A stretch of 64,000 nt of DNA from Pseudomonas parafulva (GTDB lineage: Bacteria > Pseudomonadota > Gammaproteobacteria > Pseudomonadales > Pseudomonadaceae): positions 1,891,001-1,955,000 of the forward strand of contig NZ_CP019952.1 of assembly GCF_002021815.1 (NCBI RefSeq), given 5' to 3'. Position numbers and translations under genes: made by a program. The notes under the pieces are model-generated. The model searched no databases and had not been told where the DNA came from. It worked only from the letters and a program-made list of their open reading frames with translations. Below are positions 38,497 to 48,094 of the stretch, in pieces; the first letter of the stretch is position 1; the number at the start of each line of letters is the position of its first letter.

Positions 38497-38730
38497 ATGG
38501 ACTATTCCAGCATGGTCGAATCTTTGAACAAGATGCTCGAGGCGGCATCGGACGAGCGTGAGCGTGTGCAGGCGTGTGTAAAGGCCAAGGACACAGGTAA
38601 AAAGCCGCATACCGAAGCGGAGGATGCCGAGGTCATGGCACAGCTGCCAGTATCTCAAGTGTGGGTATATGAGGGGCGCAGCCGTAAAGCTCCCACATCA
38701 GCCTACGCGGTTCGAAGTCATGGTCGTTGA
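38497..38730 (+). CDS. Hypothetical protein (77 aa)
   Basis: A 77-residue charged protein (MDYSSMVESLNKMLEAASDE, then ERERVQACVKAKDTGKKPHTEAEDAEVM), mainly helical in the first 50 residues. AAAGGAGTCAGGC gives a strong ribosome binding site. The last 25 residues look less gene-like, and the end could be altered by a frameshift. No family recognised. Confidence 0.5.
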   Translation: MDYSSMVESLNKMLEAASDERERVQACVKAKDTGKKPHTEAEDAEVMAQLPVSQVWVYEGRSRKAPTSAYAVRSHGR

Positions 38731-38831
38731 GCGCGGCGCTCATCAGTCTACAACCGCCACCGCAGTGGCCTGCGGCCCTGACGGGCAGGGCCGCTGCCTA
38801 TTGCGCAGAGCTCGAGTGAAGTGCCCCTGGT

Positions 38832-39842
38832 TCAACCCTCGAACTGAATCACCATTCGGCCCTTGATGCGCCCATCGAGCATCTCTTCGAAAATCTGGTT
38901 GATGTCCTCGATGGGACGCAAGCTGACTTTTGGCACCACCTTGCCTTCGGCAGCAAATTGGAAGGCCTCTTGCAGGTCCTGGCGCGTCCCCACCAGCGAA
39001 CCGATGACCTCAATGCCATCGAGTACCAGGCGGGGGATGTTCAGGTTCATCGCTTCCGATGGTAGCCCTACGGCAACCAGTCGCCCACCGGCACGCAGCG
39101 CGTCAACGGCCGAATCGAAAGCGCCCTTGGCCACGGCGGTAACCACAGCGGCATGGGCGCCACCGGTCTGTGCCTGGATGACCTTCGCGGCATCCTGGCT
39201 GGAAGGGTTTATGGCAAGATCGGCACCCATTTCTGTCGCAAAGCGCAGTTGTTCTTCGTTGACATCGACCGCAATGACCTTGGCATTGAAAACATTCTTG
39301 GCGTATTGCAGTGCCAGGTTGCCCAGTCCGCCAAGCCCGTAGATCGCGATCCATTGGCCGGGACGGATATTGGATGTCTTTACTGCCTTGTAAGTCGTCA
39401 CGCCTGCGCAGGTAATGCTGCTGGCCGCGGCGGACCCTAGCCCCTCCGGTACCTTTACCGAGTAGTCGGCCTTGACGATGCAGGCTTCGGCCATGCCACC
39501 GTCTACGGTGTAACCGGCGTTCTTGACCTGTCGGCACAGCGTCTCATTGCCGCTGGTGCAATACTCGCAGTGACCGCAGCCCTCATAAAACCAGGCCACG
39601 CTGGCGCGGTCGCCTCGTTTGAGGGAGCTTACGCCAGGACCGACTTCTTGCACCACGCCAATGCCTTCATGGCCCAGCACAACACCCGTCTTGTCGCCGA
39701 AGTCGCCGTTCTTGACGTGCAAGTCAGTGTGGCAAACGCCGCAACACTGCATTTTCAATAGCGCCTCGCCGTATTCGAGTGGGCGAATACATTTTTCGAC
39801 CACCTCAACGCGACCGCCTGGGGCTACGACAGCAGCTTTCAT
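38832..39842 (-). CDS. adhP: Zinc-dependent alcohol dehydrogenase AdhP
   Basis: A 336-residue medium-chain dehydrogenase for ethanol and similar primary alcohols with NAD. It has the catalytic zinc ligands CGVCHTDLH (Cys about 37) and GHEGIG (His about 59), the structural zinc lobe [16 protein letters not shown] (about 89-104) and the NAD fold [13 protein letters not shown] (about 170-182). GGAGG before the ATG at 39842 selects this start over an upstream open frame. Length matches E. coli AdhP. Confidence 0.93.
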   Translation of the reverse strand: MKAAVVAPGGRVEVVEKCIRPLEYGEALLKMQCCGVCHTDLHVKNGDFGDKTGVVLGHEGIGVVQEVGPGVSSLKRGDRASVAWFYEGCGHCEYCTSGNETLCRQVKNAGYTVDGGMAEACIVKADYSVKVPEGLGSAAASSITCAGVTTYKAVKTSNIRPGQWIAIYGLGGLGNLALQYAKNVFNAKVIAVDVNEEQLRFATEMGADLAINPSSQDAAKVIQAQTGGAHAAVVTAVAKGAFDSAVDALRAGGRLVAVGLPSEAMNLNIPRLVLDGIEVIGSLVGTRQDLQEAFQFAAEGKVVPKVSLRPIEDINQIFEEMLDGRIKGRMVIQFEG

Positions 39843-39958
39843 GCGAACCTCCGTGTCTATCCGGTTGACTTGAAAATAGCCCACGCACAATAGCGCCACC
39901 GTGCATGTGGGAAACTGCCGCAGGTCATAGAAAGTCAGGGGCGTGGAGGGCGGGGACA

Positions 39959-39993
39959 AAAAGAAAAGCCCGCGGCAAGAATGCGGCGGGCTG
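39959..39993 (-). terminator. Orphan terminator-like hairpin, minus strand
   Basis: AGCCCGC (39967-39973) pairs with GCGGGCT (39986-39992). On the minus strand it runs into TTTTCTTTTT. No annotated minus-strand gene ends here. Confidence 0.55.
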
Positions 39994-40121
39994 CAAGAAC
40001 ATACGGAGCAGGTTCAGATTGCCAAGGTGAATGTCATCATTTCGTGAAGGGAAGGTGATGGATGCGTCGTGCGCCAAGAAAATGTACGAGACGGCGGTGA
40101 CAGGCCCTGCTGAGCGACCGA

Positions 40122-40151
40122 CAAAAAAACGCCCGCCAGGAATCAGCGGGC
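40122..40151 (-). terminator. Second orphan terminator-like hairpin, minus strand
   Basis: GCCCGC (40131-40136) pairs with GCGGGC (40146-40151). On the minus strand it runs into seven T. It lies 150 bases from the first one, again without a gene that would need it. Confidence 0.55.
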
Positions 40152-40222
40152 CAAGGACGTTTTGAAGGGAGAGCCGCTACATTGGACGCGTGGAATTAAC
40201 CTGGAATTAAATCACTGCGGCG

Positions 40223-40251
40223 TTGACCTCAGAGGCAGTTGAGCCTATACA
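40223..40251 (+). promoter_or_regulatory. Sigma-70 promoter of the acidic small protein gene
   Basis: TTGACC (40223-40228), 17-base spacer, TATACA (40246-40251). Transcription would start about 20 bases before the ATG at 40278. Confidence 0.65.
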
Positions 40252-40277
40252 AGCGTGCCACTTGAATTGAGGCCCAT

Positions 40278-40469
40278 ATGCACGACGACGAACTGCACGA
40301 ACCTGAGCATGATCATTTGCTGGATCATGAGTTTCTTCATGACGAACAAGACGCGTTCGAGCCGGATGCTCATGGGGCGCAAGACGAGATCGAGGAGCCG
40401 TCGTTTGAGGAACTCGAAGAGGACGAGCGCAATCATCCTGCGTGGTTCGACGACTGCGATGATGAGTAG
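40278..40469 (+). CDS. Very acidic small protein (63 aa)
   Basis: A 63-residue protein in which about 40% of residues are Asp or Glu, with seven or more His (MHDDELHEPEHDHLLDHEFL, then EIEEPSFEELEEDERNHPAWFDDCDDE). GAGG lies before the ATG and a good sigma-70 promoter just upstream. The composition suggests metal binding or DNA mimicry, but neither can be shown. A longer frame in another phase over the same DNA is a shadow. Confidence 0.6.
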   Translation: MHDDELHEPEHDHLLDHEFLHDEQDAFEPDAHGAQDEIEEPSFEELEEDERNHPAWFDDCDDE

Positions 40470-40495
40470 TGGCAGGCTAGCAAAAGGCAGGCAGC

Positions 40496-40518
40496 AAAAA
40501 AGGCGCCCTAGGCGCCTT
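40496..40518 (-). terminator. Terminator of tRNA-Leu
   Basis: AAGGCGCC (40500-40507) pairs with GGCGCCTT (40511-40518), loop CTA; on the minus strand T residues follow. Confidence 0.8.
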
Positions 40519-40528
40519 CTTCAGGATG

Positions 40529-40613
40529 TGGTGCGAGTGGCGGGACTCGAACCCGCAAGGCTCACGCCGACAGATTTTAAGTCTGCTGTGTATACCAATT
40601 CCACCACACTCGC
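40529..40613 (-). tRNA. tRNA-Leu (TAA)
   Basis: An 85-base class II tRNA on the minus strand. Acceptor stem GCGAGTG/CACTCGC, anticodon loop ACTTAAAAT (anticodon TAA), long variable arm GTCGGCGTGAGCCTT, T arm GCGGGTTCGAGTCCCGC and encoded CCA. Confidence 0.97.
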
Positions 40614-40677
40614 ACGCTTGAAAGGGCCACGGGTGGCCGGCTCGCTTCAGACAGAAGGGCTGTGCAATCAAGGCGGC

Positions 40678-40706
40678 TTTATAACCCACCGTTATAGCAG
40701 AGTCAA
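40678..40706 (-). promoter_or_regulatory. Sigma-70 promoter of tRNA-Leu
   Basis: On the minus strand TTGACT (40701-40706), 17-base spacer, TATAAA (40678-40683), about 65 bases before the tRNA. Confidence 0.75.
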
Positions 40707-40904
40707 CCTTGGCTGACGTATTCCGCACATCACATCCCATCGCGAGCAGCCGATTGACAGTGGCATGAGCTTGGCCCAATGTTAGCCAAGTCACTGGATG
40801 TGATGGTCGGGCTGACGACTGCGCAACGACGGTGAACAGCGTGTGTCAATGCCTGAGATGTAGTCGTTTGGATTATGTTTACCTGCCGTACCGGTGGAGC
40901 TCGC

Positions 40905-42059
40905 ATGGTTTCAACTGATTGCCAGGTCAATTCAGAAATGCCTGCTCATCGTTACGAGCAATTGGTCCAGTCCGTGGTGGACTATGCCATCTACATGCTG
41001 GATACCACCGGTCATATCGCCTCGTGGAATGCTGGCGCCCAGAGAATCAAGGGCTATAGCGCCGATGAAGTGGTGGGCCGTCATTTTTCTCTGTTCTTCA
41101 CGCCTGAAGACTGCGCCGAAGGCAAGCCGGAGCAATTGCTGCGTCAAGCGCTTGAACACGGCGTGTCGCGGCATGAAGGGTGGCGACAGCGCAAAGACGG
41201 CACGCGCTTCTGGGCACTGGTGGCCCTCGATGTGGTGCGCGATGATCAAGGCCAGATCGTCGGGCTTGCCAAGGTGACGCGGGACATTACCGATCGGCGC
41301 GAGTCGGCGATGCAGCTGGACGCTGTCAGAGCGCAATTATTCGAAGCCCAGAAGCTCGAAGCGCTGGGTCAGCTGGCCGGGGGCCTGGCACATGATTTCA
41401 ACAACCTGCTGACCATCATTCTTAGTTCTGCGCGCTTGGCCCTTGCCGCTCCCGACCCAGAACGCGCTCAGCGCATGCTGCACAATATTCTGGAAGCTGG
41501 CCAACGCGGCACTGACCTGACCCGTCAACTGCTCAGCTTTGCCCGTCATCGCAAGCTTGAGGTGACCTGTATCGAGCCGGCCAAATTGATCGACGCAACC
41601 CATGGCCTGCTTGTTCATGCACTGCCCAGTTCGATCACATTGGATACGCGAGTGCAACCCGATCTACCCAACATCGAAGTGGATGCTGGTCAGTTGCAAA
41701 TGGTGCTGCTCAACTTGCTGTTCAATGCTCGGGATGCCATTGCCGAGGAAGGCCACATTGCCCTGACCGTCGAAGCAGTGTTACTCACAGGCGAGGTTGA
41801 CGGCCTACATGGCCGCTTCGTCTGCTTCGACGTGCAAGACAGCGGCGAGGGCATCGCGGCGGATGTGCTGCCACGTATTTTCGAACCCTTCTTCACCACC
41901 AAGCCCTTCGGCAAGGGTACCGGCCTGGGCCTGAGCCAGGTGCACGGATTTGCCAGGCAAAGTGGCGGTGCCGTGAGCGTGCACAGCGAGTTGGGGGGCG
42001 GCACCCGCATGCGGCTTTATTTGCCCGTCCATTCAAGCCAGCCAGGTTTCAAGCCGTAA
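40905..42059 (+). CDS. PAS-domain sensor histidine kinase
   Basis: A 384-residue soluble kinase without membrane spans. An N-terminal PAS domain (about residues 15-135: DYAIYMLDTTGHIASWNAGAQRIKGYSADEVVG) is followed by a HisKA region with the phospho-acceptor His in GGLAHDFNNLLTII (about 168) and an HATPase domain with N box LLFNARDAI, DSGEGI and GKGTGLGLSQVHG. I chose the ATG at 40905, six bases after GGAG. It lies 10 bases before a kaiC-like gene and shares an operon with it and a response regulator, its likely partner. Confidence 0.9.
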   Translation: MVSTDCQVNSEMPAHRYEQLVQSVVDYAIYMLDTTGHIASWNAGAQRIKGYSADEVVGRHFSLFFTPEDCAEGKPEQLLRQALEHGVSRHEGWRQRKDGTRFWALVALDVVRDDQGQIVGLAKVTRDITDRRESAMQLDAVRAQLFEAQKLEALGQLAGGLAHDFNNLLTIILSSARLALAAPDPERAQRMLHNILEAGQRGTDLTRQLLSFARHRKLEVTCIEPAKLIDATHGLLVHALPSSITLDTRVQPDLPNIEVDAGQLQMVLLNLLFNARDAIAEEGHIALTVEAVLLTGEVDGLHGRFVCFDVQDSGEGIAADVLPRIFEPFFTTKPFGKGTGLGLSQVHGFARQSGGAVSVHSELGGGTRMRLYLPVHSSQPGFKP

Positions 42060-42069
42060 GGGGCGCAGC

Positions 42070-43515
42070 ATGACTCAGACACTCAAGCGATTGCTGACTG
42101 GTATCGATGGGCTCGATGCCTTGCTCAAGGGCGGATTGGTGGCGGGGGCGTCGTACATCGTGCAGGGCCCACCTGGGGCAGGCAAGACCATCCTGGCCAA
42201 CCAGATGGCCTGCGAGCATGTGCGCAAGGGAGGGCGGGCGCTGGTGGCAACCTTGCTCAGCGAGTCCCATGAGCGGTTATTTCAGTACCTGGGCACGCTG
42301 GACTTCTTCGACCCTTCGATGGTCGGCGACCAGATTCAGTTCGTTAGCGCTTTCGATACCCTGGAACAGGATGGCCTTGATGCCGTGGTCCGGTTGCTCA
42401 GGCAGGAGATCAGTCGACACAAGGCTAGCCTGCTGATCGTCGATGGCGTACTCAATGCTCGCGTACATGCCGAAACATCGCTCGATACCAAAAAATTCGT
42501 CTCGGCACTACAAGGTCATGCGGCTTTTGCCGGCTGCACCGTACTGTTGTTGACCAGTGCGCGGCTTGAGGAAGGCAGCCCTGAGCACACGATGGTCGAC
42601 GGCGTGATCGAACTGGGTGAGCAGATGGTGGGTAGCCGCGCCGTTCGCACGATTCAGTTGCGCAAGACCCGTGGCAGTGGCGCCTTGTCCGGGCGCCACG
42701 AGTGCCTGATAGACGATACCGGTGTGACGGTGTTTCCACGTCTGGAGTCCTTGTTCGCCAAGCCCATTGGGCCCTGCAATGCAGCCGCATCACGAATCAG
42801 CAGCGGTGTGTCGGCGCTCGACGACATGCTCGATGGCGGTCTGTCCGCCGCATCGGTCACGCTGCTGATGGGCCCCTCGGGCATTGGCAAGACGTCGCTG
42901 GGCATGGCATTTCTGGCGGCCAGCACACCCCAGGCCCCCGGTTTGCATTTCGGCTTCTATGAATCACCCGATCGCCTGCACAGCAAGGCGGCTTTACTGG
43001 GGTACGACTTTGCAGCCATGGAGCAGGCCCAGAGCCTGACACTGTGCTGGGAGCCCAGTACGCAGGTGCTGTTGGACCAGCTGGGTGCGCGCTTGATCGA
43101 ACAGGTACAGGCAACCGGCGCCAAGCGAGTACTGATCGACAGCCTGGGTGCGTTGAGCCGCCTGGCCACGGAACCCGGGCGCCTTAATGCCTTCTTTCGC
43201 GCGCTGACCGGGGAGCTGCGCGCTCGCCAGGTGAGTGTGATGCTGACCTGGGAAATGCGCGATATCTTCGGTGCGGAGATCAGCGCGCCGGCGCCCGACT
43301 TGTCCAGCATCGTCGACAACCTGGTGCTGATGCGATTCGTGGAGCATGACGGCACCTTGCGCCGGATGCTTTCAATCCTCAAAGCGCGCGACAGTGATCA
43401 CGACGCGTCCTTGCATGAGCTTGTGATCGCTTCAACGGGAATCACATTGCGCAGAGCATTCGAAGGCACCAGTGGGGCCCTCTCTGGCACAGCCGTGCCG
43501 CAAGGGAGCCTGTAG
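42070..43515 (+). CDS. KaiC-like double-domain RecA ATPase
   Basis: A 481-residue protein with two KaiC/RecA ATPase domains. Walker A motifs are GPPGAGKT (about residue 35) and GPSGIGKT (about 268). Each domain keeps one Glu of the usual catalytic pair (LLSESHERL; GFYESPDRL). The CII phospho-site region reads DLSSIVDN where KaiC has ISTITD, so a Ser-Ser pair takes the place of Ser431-Thr432. No kaiA or kaiB is present. Such proteins in non-photosynthetic bacteria act in stress or signalling pathways. It is the middle gene of a three-gene operon. Confidence 0.9.
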   Translation: MTQTLKRLLTGIDGLDALLKGGLVAGASYIVQGPPGAGKTILANQMACEHVRKGGRALVATLLSESHERLFQYLGTLDFFDPSMVGDQIQFVSAFDTLEQDGLDAVVRLLRQEISRHKASLLIVDGVLNARVHAETSLDTKKFVSALQGHAAFAGCTVLLLTSARLEEGSPEHTMVDGVIELGEQMVGSRAVRTIQLRKTRGSGALSGRHECLIDDTGVTVFPRLESLFAKPIGPCNAAASRISSGVSALDDMLDGGLSAASVTLLMGPSGIGKTSLGMAFLAASTPQAPGLHFGFYESPDRLHSKAALLGYDFAAMEQAQSLTLCWEPSTQVLLDQLGARLIEQVQATGAKRVLIDSLGALSRLATEPGRLNAFFRALTGELRARQVSVMLTWEMRDIFGAEISAPAPDLSSIVDNLVLMRFVEHDGTLRRMLSILKARDSDHDASLHELVIASTGITLRRAFEGTSGALSGTAVPQGSL

Positions 43516-43526
43516 GTTTCAGTTAC

Positions 43527-43880
43527 ATGAAGACCGTGCTGATCGTCGACGATGAATACCTGATAGCCGACATCTTGGGGTTTGCCCTGGAGGATGAAGG
43601 GTATGCGGTCGAAAAGGCGAGTAACGGCCGGAAAGCACTGGAGGTGCTCAACCGGGTGCAGGTGCAGTTGGTTATCACCGACTACATGATGCCCGTACTC
43701 GACGGCCAGGAGCTGGTGCGTGCCATGCGGGCTGACCCTGCGTTACAGACGCTGCCGGTCATCCTCATGAGCGGCGCCCAGGCCAACGAGGGATGCCCGG
43801 CATTATTCGCAGCAATATTCGACAAGCCATTCGACATGGACGAGATGATTGCGACCGTGCGTAACCTATTGGGCGGCTGA
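43527..43880 (+). CDS. Single-domain response regulator
   Basis: A 117-residue receiver domain with no output domain. It has the acidic pair VDDE (about residues 8-10), the phospho-acceptor Asp in ITDYMMP (about 52), the switch Ser in LMSGA and the conserved Lys in FDKPF (about 100). It follows the KaiC-like gene by 11 bases, and should receive phosphate from the upstream histidine kinase and pass it on by protein contact. Confidence 0.9.
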   Translation: MKTVLIVDDEYLIADILGFALEDEGYAVEKASNGRKALEVLNRVQVQLVITDYMMPVLDGQELVRAMRADPALQTLPVILMSGAQANEGCPALFAAIFDKPFDMDEMIATVRNLLGG

Positions 43881-43921
43881 GGCTTTGGGCGCATCCCTGC
43901 TGCCCGCTTGAATGACCAGTG

Positions 43922-44113
43922 TCAGTCGTCTTGCTTTTCAGGGGCCGGGCTGCCGGCCTGGATGCGTTTGAAAATCTCCTCGCGGTGCACTTGAACATCC
44001 TTGGGTGCGTCGATGCCTATCCTCACCTGCATCCCTTTGACGCCCAGAATGGTGACTTTGATGTCGTCGTTGATGACGATGCTCTCGCCAACCTTACGGG
44101 TGAGTATCAGCAT
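43922..44113 (-). CDS. CsrA/RsmA-family translational regulator
   Basis: A 63-residue CsrA-fold protein starting [20 protein letters not shown]. The RNA-contact residues Leu4, Arg6 and Arg44 (VHREEIFKR) are present. As a dimer it binds GGA motifs in mRNA leaders and blocks translation. The sequence is nearer to RsmI/RsmE-like paralogues than to the classical RsmA of pseudomonads, but I cannot decide which. AAGGAG supports the start. It could act on the hcnA leader in this window. Confidence 0.88.
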   Translation of the reverse strand: MLILTRKVGESIVINDDIKVTILGVKGMQVRIGIDAPKDVQVHREEIFKRIQAGSPAPEKQDD

Positions 44114-44367
44114 GTACTTCTCCTTGGTGATAAAAAAGTCCGCAGGCCATGTGCGCTGGCGGTGGGAGCATATCCCTTTTCCTTCTCATTACAGACGCTT
44201 TCGAAGCCTAGTAATTCCCAGAATGTCAAAATCTGTGGCACGCAGCGGGTATGTGGACAGCTAGGCACACGATGAAAGCTTCGTAGGACAAGGTGCTTCG
44301 TTTGCAAGGATAGTGGGGGCGCCGTTCAATGGGAAATACCTTTGCATCATCGGTTGGATAGACGCGC

Positions 44368-45390
44368 TCAATGTGCGGCCTGCTGTTCCAATGCCTTGAG
44401 AAAGACCAGTAACGCGACCTCTTCCGGGTCCAGCCCCTTGCGTACTCGGCTCTTGGGCAAGGCGGCCAGGCGCCCGAGCGTGTAGTGCTCCAGTACCGCT
44501 GGGTGGATGTAGCAGCGTCGGCATACCGCAGGGGTGTTGCCAAGGCGCGAGGCGACTTGCTTGACGATGGCAGCGACCTGGCGTTTGGCCTCGGTTTCCG
44601 GCTCCCAGGCCAAGGGCCTGAGCAGGTCCAGCGCAAGGCTGCTGCCGGCCCAGGTACGGTAGTCCTTGGCCGTGAAGTCGGCGCCAGTCAGCTGTTGCAG
44701 AAACTGATTGATGTCGCTCGAACCAATGCTGTGACGCTGGCCATCGGCATCGAGATACTGGAACAGTGCCTGGCCGGGCAGTTCCATGCAACGCTTGAGC
44801 AAGGCCGCCAGGCGTCGGTCGCGCAGCGTTACATCGTGTTCGACACCACGCTTGCCGCGGAACTGAAAGCGGATGGTACTGCCCTTGACCTCTACATGTC
44901 GATTACGCAGGGTTGTCAGCCCGTAGGACTTGTTGTCGCGCATATAGCGCTGGTTGCCAATGCGGATGAGGGTATGGTCCAGCAGGCTGACCACCAGGGC
45001 CATGACCTTTTCACGGTCAAGGCCCGGTCGAGACAAGTGGGCTTCCAGTTGTGAGCGCAGCTTTGGCAACGCCTGGGCGAAGGCGAGCATGCGGCCGTAC
45101 TTGTGCTGGTCACGGGTTTCACGCCACTGGGCATGATAACGGTACTGTTTGCGGCCACGGGCGTCGCGGCCAGTGGCCTGCAGGTGCCCTTGCGGGTCGG
45201 CGCATATCCAGACATCGGTGTAGGCCGGTGGGATTACCAGTGCAGCGATACGTGCCAGTGTTTCGGGGTCGCGTACCCGTTCACCGTTGGCATCCAGGTA
45301 GATGAAGCGGTCGCGCCAGCGGCGGCGAGTCAAACCGGGCTGGCTGTCGTCGACGTAATGCAGCGTTTCGGGAAGCGGGCAGTCGAGCAT
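44368..45390 (-). CDS. DNA topoisomerase IB (poxvirus type)
   Basis: A 340-residue type IB topoisomerase that relaxes supercoils through a 3'-phosphotyrosyl bond. The catalytic tyrosine is in VCRRCYIHPAV (about residue 307). The other active-site residues lie in LIRIGNQRYMRDNKSYGLTTLRNRH and the KDYRTWAGS histidine/arginine region (about 245). Length fits the bacterial family. It is monocistronic between csrA-family and mod genes. Confidence 0.92.
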   Translation of the reverse strand: MLDCPLPETLHYVDDSQPGLTRRRWRDRFIYLDANGERVRDPETLARIAALVIPPAYTDVWICADPQGHLQATGRDARGRKQYRYHAQWRETRDQHKYGRMLAFAQALPKLRSQLEAHLSRPGLDREKVMALVVSLLDHTLIRIGNQRYMRDNKSYGLTTLRNRHVEVKGSTIRFQFRGKRGVEHDVTLRDRRLAALLKRCMELPGQALFQYLDADGQRHSIGSSDINQFLQQLTGADFTAKDYRTWAGSSLALDLLRPLAWEPETEAKRQVAAIVKQVASRLGNTPAVCRRCYIHPAVLEHYTLGRLAALPKSRVRKGLDPEEVALLVFLKALEQQAAH

Positions 45391-45461
45391 GGGCGGCAGG
45401 CCTCGATCAAGTCACTGATCAATGGACAACAGCCGCTTGGCCGTTGCTCCATTTCCGCACG

Positions 45462-46553
45462 TCAGCTGAGCAATGCAACCGATTTGATCTGTGCATACAG
45501 GCGCTGGCCTGGGTGCACCCCAAGCTGGTCCGCCGAAAAACGGGTAATGCGGGCGAGCAGGATGCTACCGTCGGCATCCAGGCTGACCAACAGATGGGCT
45601 GGGTTGTCAGCAGCGTGGGTGTCGCGTACCTGAACATGCACTCGGTTGAGGATACTTGAGGTGCCGTCAGCGGTGAGCGCCAGGCTTACGTCGCGCGCAT
45701 GGACCTTGACCCGCAAGGCGCTGCCCAGGGCGCGCATGGGGTGTGCGCAACGTAAGACGAGCCCTTTGTTGCCAGGCAGGCGCAGCTCAAGCAGATCGTA
45801 GTGCGGGTCGTGCCCTGTCACCTGGCCTTCGAGCACCACACCGGCGTCATCGCCCTGGGCCAGCGACAAGTCCAGACGGGCCAAGGTAGGCGCAACCGAA
45901 CCGCTTGCCACCACACGTCCGTGCTCGAGCAGCACCACATGGTCCGCCAGGCGTGCCACTTCGTCCTGGGCGTGGCTGACATAGACCACGGGTACGTCCA
46001 GCTCCTCGTGCAAGCGCTCGAGGTAAGGCAGGATTTCGCGCTTGCGGGGCCCGTCAAGAGCGGCCAGGGGCTCATCCATCAGCAGCAGTCGGGGGCTGCT
46101 GAGCAGCGCACGGGCAATCCCGACGCGTTGCGCCTCGCCTCCCGATAACGTCGAAGGTCGGCGCGCCAGCAGGTGACTGATACCCAGCAGCTCGCTGGCA
46201 TGTTCCAGACTTACCTTGCGCTGGCTCGACGGGACACGGCGCCAGCCGAACTCCAGGTTGCCCCGTACGCTCAGGTGCGCAAACAGGCTGGGCTCCTGGA
46301 AAACGTAGCCCACCGGGCGCTGGTGGGGCGGTAGAAAGACGTCGCGAGCGGTGTCCTCCCAGACCTCGCCATTGACTTGCACATACGCCTGACCAGGGCG
46401 CTCCAAGCCGGCCAGGCAGCGCAGGCAACTGGTTTTGCCTGACCCGGAGTGCCCAAACAAGGCGCTGATACCGCGCCCTGGCAGTTGCAGGTCGACGTCC
46501 AGCGTGAAAGCGTCGCGTGCCAGTTTCAGGCGTGCCACGATCAAGTGCGTCAT
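45462..46553 (-). CDS. modC: Molybdate ABC transporter ATPase ModC
   Basis: A 363-residue ATPase. It has Walker A GHSGSGKT (about residue 34), signature [16 protein letters not shown] (about 128), Walker [13 protein letters not shown], and a C-terminal mop/TOBE domain (about 290-355) that binds oxyanions. It powers molybdate import with ModB and ModA. The ATG at 46553 follows the modB stop by one base; the frame is open upstream through modB but that is out of phase. Last gene of modABC. Confidence 0.95.
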   Translation of the reverse strand: MTHLIVARLKLARDAFTLDVDLQLPGRGISALFGHSGSGKTSCLRCLAGLERPGQAYVQVNGEVWEDTARDVFLPPHQRPVGYVFQEPSLFAHLSVRGNLEFGWRRVPSSQRKVSLEHASELLGISHLLARRPSTLSGGEAQRVGIARALLSSPRLLLMDEPLAALDGPRKREILPYLERLHEELDVPVVYVSHAQDEVARLADHVVLLEHGRVVASGSVAPTLARLDLSLAQGDDAGVVLEGQVTGHDPHYDLLELRLPGNKGLVLRCAHPMRALGSALRVKVHARDVSLALTADGTSSILNRVHVQVRDTHAADNPAHLLVSLDADGSILLARITRFSADQLGVHPGQRLYAQIKSVALLS

Positions 46554-46554
46554 G

Positions 46555-47234
46555 TCAGTTCCAGCCCGTATTGCCGCGTTTGCCTGCGTACAGCAACAGC
46601 AGCACCAGGAAAGAGAACACCAGCATGGCGCCTGCGAGCCAGTGAGCCTGGGTGTAGGCCATCGCCTCGACATGGTCGAAAATCTGCACGGACACCACGC
46701 GGGTCTTGTCGGGAATGTTGCCACCGATCATCAGCACGACACCAAACTCGCCTACGGTGTGGGCAAAACCCAGAATGCTGGCAGTGATGAAGCCAGGACG
46801 GGCCAGTGGTAGCGCCACGTGCACGAAACTGTCCCACGGCCCGGCGCGCAGCGTGGCCGCCACTTCCATGGGGCGTTTACCGATGGCGGCAAAAGCGTTT
46901 TGCAGCGGCTGGACCACAAAGGGCATCGAGTAGATGACCGAGCCGATCACAAGGCCCGAGAAGCTGAACACCACACTGTCCAGGCCCAGTGCTGCAATCG
47001 CTTGGCCAAGCCAGCCATGCGGGCCTAGTGCAATCAGCAGGTAGAACCCGATCACCGTAGGCGGCAGCACCAGAGGCAGGGCAACGATGGCACCTATCGG
47101 GCCGCGAAGCCATGACCGGGTGCGTGCCAGCCACCAGCCGATGGGTGTGCCCACGATCAACAGGATCAGGGTGGTCAGGCTGGCCAGCTTCAGGGTAAGC
47201 CAGATGGCGCCAAGGTCACTGGCATCGAGCGGCA

Positions 47235-47235
<1 letters not shown>
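46555..47235 (-). CDS. modB: Molybdate ABC transporter permease ModB
   Basis: A 226-residue inner membrane permease with about five hydrophobic helices. The ATPase-contact EAA loop is [25 protein letters not shown] (about residues 142-165). It overlaps the modA stop by one base, so translation is coupled. Confidence 0.95.
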
Positions 47236-48030
<795 letters not shown>

Positions 48031-48094
48031 CTTCGCCAGTTGCCTGCAGCTGTTTTTGTTAAATAGAGGTTGGAGCAAGTTTCGAGCGGTCCGA

